This document shows positions 53,271-63,000 of a DNA stretch of 64,000 nucleotides, piece after piece. The notes beneath the pieces are model-generated. The model saw only the letters and a list, made by a program, of their open reading frames with translations. It was not told the origin of the DNA and did no database searches. Location of the stretch: positions 62,001 to 126,000 of the forward strand of contig JAEXRW010000010.1 of assembly GCA_023454175.1 (NCBI GenBank), read 5' to 3'. Numbering within the stretch: position 1 is the first letter of the stretch; each line of letters opens with the position of its first letter. The translations under genes and the position numbers were made by a program. Origin of the DNA: Bacillota bacterium. GTDB lineage: Bacteria; Bacillota; Clostridia; Christensenellales; JAEXRW01.

Positions 53271-55214
53271 TCACATGAAGCTGGAACTGGCCGTGATGGC
53301 CCAGGCACCCAGCAATGCAAGCATGACGGAGCCCACATATACCCGCCCTGTCCTGCGGAAGGCATACGTGGAGAGGAAGAACATCAGGATGAACTGCGGG
53401 ATGATCACGATCAGAAACGATATGAACGGGCCGCCGAACGTGCTGGAGAAAAGGATATCCATGCCCGCGCCGGCACCCAGGAAGAAGGGTATGTATTCTA
53501 TCAGAACCACGATGAACAGCCCGCCCAGCATTACAACGACGCTGCGCAGCCACCAGACGAACTGGGTTTTTGCGGGGGAGGATAGCTCCTTTTGCCGCAT
53601 CTGCCCGTAGAGTTTGATGCCGCCGTTGACGAAGAAAAACAGCAGGTAGAAGGGCAGATAGATGAAGAACTGCCAGAGCCGGTCCCCGCTGAAAGGACGG
53701 AGCAGCGGCCAGACAAAGCGGAAGTCCAGCCCGTACAGTGCGGAGAAAATCCAGGCATAGGCATATACCGAAGCCACAAGTATCACCGCGAGCAGCACAG
53801 ATTTACCGATCACACCCCAGGGAAGCTTAGTGGGTCTTTCTTCGCTGGCAAGGCCCAGATCGTATAGCGTCACGCCCATACGCCTGCCTGCGCCGCGCCT
53901 GTACCAGTACCACAGCATGAATACCGCCACGACGGCGAGGAACAGGAACCATGTGATGATGCCGTTGCCCGCCGTCATCCGAAATACGCTTTCGGGCACG
54001 GGCACGAGTCCATGGCCAAGCTGTGTAATGAAGGGATAGGACACGCCGCTGATGAGTATGGCGACCAGCGCGGTGAGCCACCATGACTTTCGCGGCAGCA
54101 ACGTTTCGGGCCTGCGGGGGAGGGATTGTACCGCGGACGCGAAGAACGGGGTTTTGGTCAGCAGCACGAGCAGCGGCAACGTGGAGGCCAGCGCCGCGAG
54201 CAGCCCCACAAGCGTGAGGAGTTCCCTGAAAAGCGCAGTCTGATCACCGGAAGAGACCGGAGGCGTTATGCCGAAGGCACTGGCGAACCAGTCCGCCGTC
54301 GTCGCGATGCCTTCGTGCGAGATGGTCACGAGCCGATGATTGGTATCCAGCAACTGGATGCGGCGCGCCGAGCCGTCACGAAAATCTCCGTAGGTGGTAT
54401 CCCAAGCTATGGGTGCATCCTGCCCCGCAAAATCATGGTAGCGCAATTCCGTATCCATCAGCCCCGCCGTGGAATGCGTGTAATCACAAAAGGCGGTGAA
54501 TTCCTCGTACCGGGCCTGAAGCAGCAAAACATTGTGGAATTTGATATTCGCGCTGTCATAGTACCCTTCGGGGAAAAGTTCGCCGCACTGCAGGACCACG
54601 GCCTTGTGGTCCTGGAACGTCTGCGCGACGCTCCAGGCAGCCCAGGTGCCCATTGAGTGCCCCGAGACGCCCATTTCATCCGGATCGACAAAAGGCATCT
54701 TCTTCAGTAGCGCATATGCGATGCGCGCACCCATGGAGCTGTCCATCCCGCTGCCCTGCACATCCTGCAGCGTGTAAAAATCCATGGTGGAGAAGCTCAT
54801 CATGATGAGATAGCGCTCGGGGCCGCTCACGGTGGCGTCCCAATTGGGCAGCTTGTGCCGGGTATAGCCCCGGCTGGCGAGGCCCACGGTGGTATCCCCA
54901 TGGCCGTACGCGTCGATGCACATGGCCACGATGCCGCGCCGCGCGAGCTCCAATGCATAGTCGCCCGAGGTATCCTTATCGTTCTGGTACCCATGGACGA
55001 GCAGCACTGCAGGCGCGGGGCTGGCTGCCGTGGCGGCAGACGGTACGTATAGCTTGTACGTGATGGTATCCCCGCTACCCGTATCGATCTGCCATGTGCT
55101 CACATCGATACTGCCGAAATCCGTCTGGATGGCATACGCCGCGCTCATCGCCGCCGTCATGACGAGGATACAGACAATCAAAGCGATCAAAGGTTTTTTT
55201 ATCCCGGTTTTCAT
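53271..55214 (-). CDS. Membrane-bound alpha/beta hydrolase
   Basis: A 647-residue protein. An N-terminal hydrophobic anchor or signal (7-28) leads to an extracytoplasmic alpha/beta-hydrolase domain (about 40-310): HGYQ (74-77, oxyanion loop), nucleophile S187 in GHSMG, and H304 in ISHEG as a possible catalytic histidine. The C-terminal half (320-647) has eight or nine membrane helices. The fusion of a secreted-side hydrolase to a large membrane domain is uncommon and hints at a lipid or other membrane substrate. It is the last gene of the operon. Confidence 0.82.
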   Translation of the reverse strand: MKTGIKKPLIALIVCILVMTAAMSAAYAIQTDFGSIDVSTWQIDTGSGDTITYKLYVPSAATAASPAPAVLLVHGYQNDKDTSGDYALELARRGIVAMCIDAYGHGDTTVGLASRGYTRHKLPNWDATVSGPERYLIMMSFSTMDFYTLQDVQGSGMDSSMGARIAYALLKKMPFVDPDEMGVSGHSMGTWAAWSVAQTFQDHKAVVLQCGELFPEGYYDSANIKFHNVLLLQARYEEFTAFCDYTHSTAGLMDTELRYHDFAGQDAPIAWDTTYGDFRDGSARRIQLLDTNHRLVTISHEGIATTADWFASAFGITPPVSSGDQTALFRELLTLVGLLAALASTLPLLVLLTKTPFFASAVQSLPRRPETLLPRKSWWLTALVAILISGVSYPFITQLGHGLVPVPESVFRMTAGNGIITWFLFLAVVAVFMLWYWYRRGAGRRMGVTLYDLGLASEERPTKLPWGVIGKSVLLAVILVASVYAYAWIFSALYGLDFRFVWPLLRPFSGDRLWQFFIYLPFYLLFFFVNGGIKLYGQMRQKELSSPAKTQFVWWLRSVVVMLGGLFIVVLIEYIPFFLGAGAGMDILFSSTFGGPFISFLIVIIPQFILMFFLSTYAFRRTGRVYVGSVMLALLGAWAITASSSFM

Positions 55215-55226
55215 ATGTGCCCCCCC

Positions 55227-55913
55227 CTAAATGTACAATAAACTCAGCGCTATCAGGATCTGCCCGGCGTAATATGCGGACAGGTTGAGTGCACGAAACA
55301 GTTTATGCTTTTTGCGTCCAAAAAGGTGGAAAGTCAGGATGACATCGCTCAGCGCAAACAGCGCGGCGCCGAAAGCAAACAGCAGGAGCCCGACATTCAA
55401 AACCCTGAGGAAAAGCAGCCCGGCAGCACAACCGGCCATCAGGAATACGAGCACAACATAGATGATGCCGAACACTTTCATCTTTCCCGAGATCTCTATC
55501 CGCTTGAGGATGGCGAACGGCAGCAGCGCGGCGGAAAGGGCAGCGCAAACCGGTACGCCTATCCACAGCGCATCCGCTCCGCGGCCCAGCAGGGCGGCGA
55601 TATAAAGCAAATGTCCCAGGAGGAAAGCTGCGATGCCGGCCATGAAGATCTTCTGCGCGGCATTGCCGGCCAGTACGCGCAGGTTCAACAGCACATCCCC
55701 GGCCGCACCCAAAACCAGACCGGCCACGACGAGGCCCGCAAAAAGCGCATCAGCAGAAATGGAAAGGCATGCAAAGCCGAGCAGTACAAACAGCAGCGAA
55801 GCGATGCTTTTCAGGATGAGCGCTGCTGCCGGCTTCTTCGCATATTCAAAAGCGATGAATACACCTTCCGCCACGCATCCGGAGGCCGCGATAAGAATCC
55901 AGTAATCTGCCAT
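55227..55913 (-). CDS. YhhN-family lysoplasmalogenase-like membrane protein
   Basis: A 228-residue protein with eight hydrophobic helices and GGAGG before the ATG. Family positions include GLVLGAAGDVLL (about 67-78) and FALSDVILTFHLF (about 187-199), the acidic residues thought to form the active site in YhhN/TMEM86 enzymes that cleave the vinyl-ether bond of lysoplasmalogens. It lies 9 bp after the reductase gene and 12 bp before the hydrolase gene. This links the operon to ether lipids, if the family assignment carries over. Confidence 0.85.
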   Translation of the reverse strand: MADYWILIAASGCVAEGVFIAFEYAKKPAAALILKSIASLLFVLLGFACLSISADALFAGLVVAGLVLGAAGDVLLNLRVLAGNAAQKIFMAGIAAFLLGHLLYIAALLGRGADALWIGVPVCAALSAALLPFAILKRIEISGKMKVFGIIYVVLVFLMAGCAAGLLFLRVLNVGLLLFAFGAALFALSDVILTFHLFGRKKHKLFRALNLSAYYAGQILIALSLLYI

Positions 55914-55922
55914 ATATGCCTC

Positions 55923-57113
55923 CTATTCCGGCCATATCTCGATGGCCAGGTCGGACAGCGGATACGCACAGCAGGGGTGGATGTGTCTGGTTTCAATATC
56001 AGCTATTCGCCGCGCTTCATACTCCGGCGGGATATAGACCTCCCCTTTGTCCAGTCGCGCGCGGCACCACCCGCATTCCCCGCCCCGGCAGTGCGAGGGC
56101 GCTTCGATCCCCGCGCGCTCCAGCGCGACGAGAACGGTCTCGGACGCCCCTAATGGAACGGTATTGGTCTGCCCGAAGCGATTAACTGTCAGCGTATACA
56201 TTTTAGCTGCATCACCGGGGTAGCCCTTGAGCCCTGCAGGAGAGGAGGGGGCGGCGAGTAACTCGCGGCGGATAAACTTGCGTTCGATGGCCAGCCTGGA
56301 CAACTCCTTTTCCACGAAGGCGTACATGGCTGCGGGGCCGCAGAGGAATACGCTGAAGGGCACGTTTCCACAATATTTACGGATGTGCTCCGCAGTGATG
56401 AGACCATATTCAAAGCGGCTACACTGCTCTTCGGAGAGCACGTGCACCACCTTTACCCGGTCACATGCCTTTACAATCTCATCGAGTTCCTGACGGAAGA
56501 GGATATCTTCCTCCCGGCAGCTGCCATAGAGCAGGGTGAGGTCAAAACCCTCAATGCCTTCACGGATGGCATAGGCCATGGACAGAAAAGGGGTGATGCC
56601 GCTGCCGCCCGCAATACCGATGACATGCACCGCATCCCGGAGCGGCTCATAATAGAACGTGCCCTGCGGGCCCGAGAGGGTGACCGGCGTGCCCGCTGTC
56701 CAATGATCCAGTATCCAGCCTGATGCAAATCCATCTGCAGCACGCTTGACCGTGACGGCGTATTTGCCGTCCTTTGCAAGTCCTGGAGAGCTGGATATGG
56801 AATAGGGGCGGGTGAGCACGGAGCCGCCGATCTTCAGCCGGACGGAGACATACTGCCCCGCACGGAAGGGTGCGAGGCGATCGCCGGAGAGGATAAACGT
56901 TTTGACGTTGTCACTGTGCGTTATAACCTGGCTGATGACGGCCTCCTGCACCCGGGGATGCAGCTGCGCAGCCAGCCTGTTCATGCCGTAATCAGCCGTC
57001 ACTGTATCCGGTGAGCCTTTGGCAAGCATCCTCGCACGGCTGGGCACCAGTTTTTTGAAATGCAGCATATCCAACAAGCCAACGGGTTTGACGTGAAAAT
57101 TGTAATCCTTCAT
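55923..57113 (-). CDS. Ferredoxin-NADP reductase-like flavoprotein with C-terminal 2Fe-2S domain
   Basis: A 396-residue electron-transfer protein. The ATG at 57113 has GGGAGGCGG upstream and overlaps the preceding stop. A 55-residue N-terminal extension precedes the FAD domain (RPYS at 102-105) and the NAD(P) domain (GIAGGSGITPF, then LLYGSC and FLCGPAAMY). A plant-type 2Fe-2S domain follows, with CRGGECGWC and a last cysteine in HPCCAYP. The order matches the class that feeds electrons from NAD(P)H to a partner oxygenase or desaturase. The natural partner is the CrtI-like protein encoded directly upstream. Confidence 0.9.
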   Translation of the reverse strand: MKDYNFHVKPVGLLDMLHFKKLVPSRARMLAKGSPDTVTADYGMNRLAAQLHPRVQEAVISQVITHSDNVKTFILSGDRLAPFRAGQYVSVRLKIGGSVLTRPYSISSSPGLAKDGKYAVTVKRAADGFASGWILDHWTAGTPVTLSGPQGTFYYEPLRDAVHVIGIAGGSGITPFLSMAYAIREGIEGFDLTLLYGSCREEDILFRQELDEIVKACDRVKVVHVLSEEQCSRFEYGLITAEHIRKYCGNVPFSVFLCGPAAMYAFVEKELSRLAIERKFIRRELLAAPSSPAGLKGYPGDAAKMYTLTVNRFGQTNTVPLGASETVLVALERAGIEAPSHCRGGECGWCRARLDKGEVYIPPEYEARRIADIETRHIHPCCAYPLSDLAIEIWPE

Positions 57114-58642
57114 TTTGCCGCCTCCCTGATATCCGCCATGGTAAGCTTTGCGGTCATTTCGCCATTCAAGTAGGTGGAGCTGTAGCCATAGACGCGCGGG
57201 CCGTAGCCGCCCGCAAAGCGGATGCCCGGCACGATCTGGTCGTCTTTCAGCATCATGAGCCGGGCGAGCATAGTATCCGGGTCGCTGCACGCATACGCGT
57301 ACATCGCACCCTGCGGATTGAACGTGTAGCGCGCCATCGTTTCGGGCGTGGCTATCTCGATCTCTTCGATATACGGCGTGATCTCCACGCCCACATGCCG
57401 CTCGAAATCGCGGATCATATTTGCTGCCACTTCACGCTTGCGGGCCACGTATTCTTCTGCGCCGATACGACCCCACGCATCCTCCGTATACAGCGTGGTA
57501 AAGCTCATGATGCACGTGCCCTCAGGCGAACAGCCGGGGTTGGCGACATTGAGGCATACCGTCGCCTGCATGGGGTGGTCATTGAAATCCTTCGCACGGG
57601 CGGCCTCCTTTACGGTATCCAGCGATTCATAGATGAAATAGCTGTAGTCCTTCAGACCCAGCTGCTCCGCGCTACGGTTCAGTCCCAGATACAGCACAAA
57701 TCCACGACCGCCGAAACTCCGCGCGTTGATCATGCGCCGCTGCCGCTCGGGCACATCGGCCGGGTCCATCATCCCGCCGAAAACCGCGTTGGGGGAACAG
57801 CATGCAATGACGCGCCTGCAGGAGATGTCACCGCGGGCCGTGGACACACCTGCCACATGTCCGTCTTTCATCAGGATTTTCTCAGCGCGCGTGTTGTACC
57901 AGATATCTCCGCCCAGTTCGCGGATGCGATTATCCAGTGCTGCAGACAGTTCGTGCGAACGCTGTTTCGGGATATATGCGCCCTGCGTGAGGTATTTGTA
58001 GACCATGGCGGCATAGATGGCGAAATTCAGATGGTCACAGTCTACCCCCAGGTAACACCAGTAGGAGCTGAGGATACGCCTCGCCTTTGCGGGCATGCGG
58101 ATCGCACGTAAGACCTGGCTCACACTGTACCCGCCGCATTTGAGGAAATTCGGGTGCTCCTTCATCATCACCTTGGGATCGGCCTTGCCGCCTGATCTGC
58201 CGATATAGGCAAGCGCGTCCATGACATTGCGGCAGAGGATGATGAATCTCTCCATGGAGGGGCGGCTTCCCGGCACATACAGCTCCATCTTATCCAGATA
58301 GGCCTCCACACCGAAGGGCATCTCTACATCCAGGTTGTCTTTACCTTCATGGATGGTGATCACACGGTAGGCTTCGGGCACCGGCACCCATTCCACCTTT
58401 ACACCCAGGAAGTCAAACAGCCTGCGCACTTCGCCCGGATCCTCTTCCGAACCCACATTGCATAGTTCATGCAGTGAAGGCTCGAACTCAAACCGGCCCC
58501 GGCGGAAACTCGTCGCAAAGCCGCCCGGCAGGTTATGCTGCTCCAACAGCAGCGTCTTCAGTCCCAGCTTTGCTGATGTTGCGGCGGCGGAGAGCCCACC
58601 GTTGCCCGCACCGACCACGACGACATCATAAATCTGCTCCAA
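57110..58642 (-). CDS. CrtI/phytoene-desaturase-like FAD-dependent oxidoreductase
   Basis: A 510-residue flavoprotein starting at a TTG with AGAGGGGG 8 bp upstream. The N-terminal dinucleotide motif VVVGAGNGGLSAA (G11, G13, G16) is followed by the LPGGFATSF patch typical of carotenoid-desaturase and retinol-saturase relatives, and the C-terminal FAD-contact GIRFAGGYGPRVYG is present. No carotenoid genes are nearby, so the substrate could be a lipid or isoprenoid. The stop overlaps the reductase start (ATGA), which indicates they work as a pair. Confidence 0.87.
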   Translation of the reverse strand: MEQIYDVVVVGAGNGGLSAAATSAKLGLKTLLLEQHNLPGGFATSFRRGRFEFEPSLHELCNVGSEEDPGEVRRLFDFLGVKVEWVPVPEAYRVITIHEGKDNLDVEMPFGVEAYLDKMELYVPGSRPSMERFIILCRNVMDALAYIGRSGGKADPKVMMKEHPNFLKCGGYSVSQVLRAIRMPAKARRILSSYWCYLGVDCDHLNFAIYAAMVYKYLTQGAYIPKQRSHELSAALDNRIRELGGDIWYNTRAEKILMKDGHVAGVSTARGDISCRRVIACCSPNAVFGGMMDPADVPERQRRMINARSFGGRGFVLYLGLNRSAEQLGLKDYSYFIYESLDTVKEAARAKDFNDHPMQATVCLNVANPGCSPEGTCIMSFTTLYTEDAWGRIGAEEYVARKREVAANMIRDFERHVGVEITPYIEEIEIATPETMARYTFNPQGAMYAYACSDPDTMLARLMMLKDDQIVPGIRFAGGYGPRVYGYSSTYLNGEMTAKLTMADIREAAK

Positions 58643-58658
58643 TCATCCGACCCCCTCT

Positions 58659-59387
58659 TCATTCAGGTATTCTGTGTTTGAAAATGTCCGAAAGCCCCGC
58701 GATACCCGTATCCAGCGTGCACCGGATCGCCTCCAAAGCAGGTGGCATGTCTCCCTGCTGGATCGCTTCCAGCAGCGCACGGTGAGAACGCAACGATTGG
58801 ATACGCCGTTCTTCGGTCGAGAAAAAGTGTTTGATAAAAAAGCGGATCGCGTTTCCGAAAGAATTGAATATCATTGCATACAAGGCATTACCTGAAGCGA
58901 CCGTCAGTATGTGATGGAAAAGAAAATTGCCTTCATTGAAACGTTCCGCATTTTTCAGATCTTCCATCATAGCAAGCGCTTCATACATCCCGGCAATGTC
59001 GTTATCCGACGCGTTTTGAACAGCAAGCCGTGTGCACTCGTATTCGAGCAGACGGCGGGTGTCCATCATGTCGTCAAAGAGGGACCAATCCATCCTGTCC
59101 GACTCGAAATTCATCAGGGACAGCAGCATCTGGGGCGTGCCATGCTTTTTATAATCGTTGACGAACGTGCCGTGCCGCGGTACGATGCGCACAAAGCCGC
59201 GGCTTTCGAGTTCGAGAATGCAAACATTAATAAGGCTGCGGCTGATGCCCATCGCGGCGGCAAGCTCTCGCTCGGGGGGGAGGCGGTCGCCCGGCTGAAG
59301 GTCGCCCGAGAGTATGCTTTTCTCCAGTTCCCGGATGACCCGCTCTTTTAGACTGACATTGATCACCTTTGAAAATGATGCGCCCAT
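58659..59387 (-). CDS. GntR/FadR-type regulator with FCD domain
   Basis: A 242-residue regulator. The ATG at 59387 has AAGGAG at 6 bp; an earlier in-frame start lacks one. The winged HTH (about 12-75) has LPPERELAAAMGISRSL and the FCD effector domain follows (about 95-230), with histidines FHHIL and SHRALLEAI in the metal-binding positions. It is the first gene of the operon and probably controls it in response to a carboxylic or lipid-derived metabolite. No clear operator was fixed in the upstream sequence. Confidence 0.92.
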   Translation of the reverse strand: MGASFSKVINVSLKERVIRELEKSILSGDLQPGDRLPPERELAAAMGISRSLINVCILELESRGFVRIVPRHGTFVNDYKKHGTPQMLLSLMNFESDRMDWSLFDDMMDTRRLLEYECTRLAVQNASDNDIAGMYEALAMMEDLKNAERFNEGNFLFHHILTVASGNALYAMIFNSFGNAIRFFIKHFFSTEERRIQSLRSHRALLEAIQQGDMPPALEAIRCTLDTGIAGLSDIFKHRIPE

Positions 59388-59631
59388 ATAAGCTCCTTCA
59401 GAAATGATGTTAAAGCAGAATGGAATAAGTGGTATGGCCACCAGCCAATATTACCATATTCTACATATGGAATCAAACAATTATATGTACACGCACGCCT
59501 GACTGGAAATCTGACACATAACATTTATGTATAAAAGACAACCATTTATTACAGCTGCCGTTTTTGTGCTATCAAATACTGATTGCATCTACATGATGCG
59601 GCTTACATTTCCCAAAATCCGGCTCACTAAA

Positions 59632-59650
59632 AACGTGCCACAGGCACGTT
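59632..59650. repeat. Inverted repeat
   Basis: AACGTGCC/GGCACGTT with a 3-base loop. There is no T-tract. Confidence 0.5.
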
Positions 59651-59689
59651 ATCTTCACGCTCACTTCGAATCCGCCACTTGGCATATAT

Positions 59690-59726
59690 AAAGAATAACA
59701 GCCGCTTATAGCGGCTGTTATTCTTT
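59690..59726. terminator. Long perfect hairpin, terminator-like
   Basis: Sixteen-base-pair perfect stem starting AAAGAATAACAGCCGC with a 5-base TTATA loop. Its A- and T-rich ends would allow termination in either direction, yet no gene ends next to it. It may be left from a gene lost at this junction. Confidence 0.6.
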
Positions 59727-60004
59727 ATGGTGGGGCAAAAGGACCCAAATATGAACATTACTTATTTTATAGGAGCGTTTGGGGTAAGCATTGTGCTCCC
59801 TAATTAAGGCCTAAAATGATATACAATCAAAAACAATACAGTTAAGCGGCTTCAAACCTCATTATACAGAAATTAACCAATCATTAAGGATTGCTATATT
59901 AAGGATCCTGTTTTAAAGATTACCATATTAGCATAAGTGTTTGTTTTAACATGTCTCACTATTTCTTAACCAAAAGTATATGGAACAAAATACCTTAAAA
60001 ATGC

Positions 60005-60033
60005 TTGTTATAAGATGGATAATGATATATTAT
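60005..60033 (+). promoter_or_regulatory. Putative promoter of the GHKL-PRTase gene
   Basis: TTGTTA (60005-60010), a 17-bp spacer and TATTAT (60028-60033). The predicted leader is about 40 bases. In such AT-rich sequence a chance match is possible. Confidence 0.45.
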
Positions 60034-60079
60034 TACAATATGTTATACAAGGATGTATTAAACTGTAAGAGGTTAAACT

Positions 60080-63000
60080 TTGTTTACATTAACAATTGAT
60101 GCAAATAGTTTTGAACATTGGAACGAGATATCTAAAATTTTGAAAAGCGATTTTAAATATAATTCAGACAAGGTTAAGCTTACACAAGAACGATATCTTG
60201 AAGAGCTTAAAGGTAGCAGTTGCTCTATTGTAATTATCCAAGTATTAAGTTCTTTAGATGATGTTCAAAAATTTGAATTAACAAATTTATCTTATTATTT
60301 TCAACTTGAATCTGCGTTCAAAATTGCAGGACTATATTTTGATATTTTTATAAATAATGATATCCCAAGTGAAATTGAAGACATTCAAAGAAGTTTTATT
60401 AGTAAAGTATCTGACTTTCTATGGTTTTATTTAAACAAAAAAAATATAAAATATCGTATCTCATCTACTTTAAAAGATGTGAAATATTACAAAGAAATGC
60501 AATCGCAAGGAGAGAATACATTTCAAACTTTATTGCCACTTTTGCCAATAAATAGTAGTAACTATCGAACGCTTTTTGAAAAAACACTCAATCAAATAGA
60601 AAACGATTTTATAGATAGATATCTCGGTAAGAATATGTATCAATATTATGATTTTAATATACAAACTAAATCTGAAGAAGAGACATCTAAAGTTATAAAA
60701 GAAATCATTAGGAGAATTGAATCCGAAAATATTAAAATTTCAGAGTTTAAAGAATTAGCTAATGATTTAAAACAAATAACAACTGATTTTAAACAAGGTT
60801 TACTTATCGCATTAAATGATTTCATTTTAAAGTATCTAAAAGAATCTATAAAAAACTCCGAAAAAATAGAACAATTACATATTGTTATAAACCGTATAAA
60901 TAAAACTCATATAGTAAAATTGCCCAATAATAAGAAATTATTATTAAGGGAATTAACAAGAATAGTAAATTATTTATCTAATAAAAAAGTTGATATTCTA
61001 CCCCATCATCTACTGGATTCTACCAGACCTAATATTGTAAATTTAATAATTCGTTTTTGTTTCAATAATGGAGTTATATTTTCTAATGATGACGAATTGT
61101 TATTTAAAAATATAAATGAAAACATTATTTCTCCTATTAGAAATGTCTTAATGAATTGTAATCTTATAACCATTTATTTGTTTGCATACTTATGGCAGAA
61201 TGCTTATAAACGTAGTTCAAACAAGCAAAATTTAATAAAAAGATTTGGTCATGATTCTTTAGACAATCTCGTATTCATTGAATTCCAAAAATATATTCAG
61301 CTTGCACGACAATACGCAATAGGCCTGAAAGAGATTGCAGAAAATATAATACTTCACACAAATGAAAAAAGTGGCTTTCTATTCTTTAGATTTCATAAAC
61401 GAACAAATAGTATTGCAAAAGATAACGTAATCAATCTAAACGATTTTTTCAGTTCAGTAAATAGTGATTTGAAAGACAGTGAAATTAGATATCTTGAAAT
61501 AGTTATTTCTGATGTCTCTTCAGTTGGAATAGTAAATAATTATAAATCAAGAAACCCAGAAGAAGACATTTTAATAAATTCTTTTTACAAAAACAATTTT
61601 GATAATATTGGTGATGATTCCCTTTTAATCTATAGATGCATAGCAAATATTGGCTTAAAAGTTTTTGCTCGTCTAATTAAAGATTCGAAAGGGCTTTTTA
61701 AGGTTGAAACAAATGCTTCAAATGGCAAAGAAGGTTATTATATATTTAAAGATAAGGAAGATAATTTTGTTAATAACACATATATTGATGGTACTTTATA
61801 TCGCATAATATTGCCAATAAAATCTGAAATAGTTAATTTAAATATTATATCGCAAGCAAACATAGAAAACATATCAAACTTGGAAGAGATGAAAAAATGG
61901 TTAAATCCGGTTGAAGCCCCAGATCCAATAGTAGTAAATCTTCAAGATATTATACAACCTCAATCTGAGAAGCAACAATCCTTTTTTGATATTCAATTGA
62001 TATCATCTGGCTTTGATCGAGCCGGGTTTTCTGAAGAATTAGCCAATAAGATCATTGACAAATATCAAGAGAAAAAAAGTAATAAATCATTTCTTTGTAT
62101 AAACTGTTCTAATTCAGACTTACCCTCAAGCATACTTGTAAAAACCATTGCAGCTCTAAGGCTTGTAAATAACCGTAGTTATAATGAAAATAATATGGCA
62201 ATCGTGAACTTACCAAAGAACTTTATGGATGATATGAGAAGGGCACTTAATATTATTGGTGAAAGTGCTGAAAATCGTAAGATATGGTCCAACGCATCAA
62301 GTTTATATCTATATTTTGATGAACCAGAAAATTTTGAACTATTAATTATTTCGGGTGAAACGACTTCTGATTGCGATTTAATTAACCTCGAATATTCCCT
62401 AGGGCACGGTGGTAGTTATAATCCTATTTGGTCAAAAACAAGTATCGATAAAAAGATCCAACAAGGCAATCATACGACTCTTCCTTATGAAGTTCTTTTA
62501 CCTGCAAATCAATGGTATCCTCTTTCATTATTTGAATATACAACGTATAAAGTTCTGAATAAAGATATATATTCAGACTATTTTGGCTCAAAAATTGTGG
62601 ATACACACGTTAGGTTAGGCTCAAAATTACATATAAAAAACTTTTATCAAGCTGAAATGTTATTTGAATGTAATTACTATACAGATAGATTTGCTTATCG
62701 TTTGGCAAAAAAAATCAACGAATTTTCATCGAATACGAATAGTAAAATATTGCTCGTTGGTTATGGTGAATATTCTCAAATGCTAATTAGCAAAATTCAA
62801 TACCTAATAAAAGATGAGGCATCTGAGAATTATTTAATTGCAGAAGATGTTGACCGCACGAACTTCAAATATATGAGTTCAGTCATTAATGAAATAGAAA
62901 ATCACCCAGATATTATATATGAGATTGCTATTATAGTACCTATAGCATCAACCTTAAGAACAAACATAAAGATTGACAGTTTTATTCATAAAGAGCTGGC

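Larger units (their letters stand above)
59388..60079. other. Gene-free boundary region before the AT-rich island
   Basis: A 692-bp stretch in which base composition falls from typical values to very AT-rich. It holds two perfect hairpins (59632-59650 and 59690-59726), a weaker GGAGCG/TGCTCC inverted repeat near 59772-59800 and, at its right end, the promoter of the GHKL-PRTase gene. No integrase, tRNA or convincing small gene was seen. Confidence 0.5.

Noticed and set aside
59650..59690. TTCGAATCC word resembling a tRNA T-loop
   Set aside because: The flanking bases do not pair as a T-stem and there is no acceptor, D or anticodon arm. At most it is a fragment of an attachment site, which cannot be shown from one copy.
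62424..62606. Short minus-strand frame inside the giant GHKL-PRTase gene
   Set aside because: It is only 60 codons, antisense to an uninterrupted frame of more than 1300 codons, with no ribosome site.
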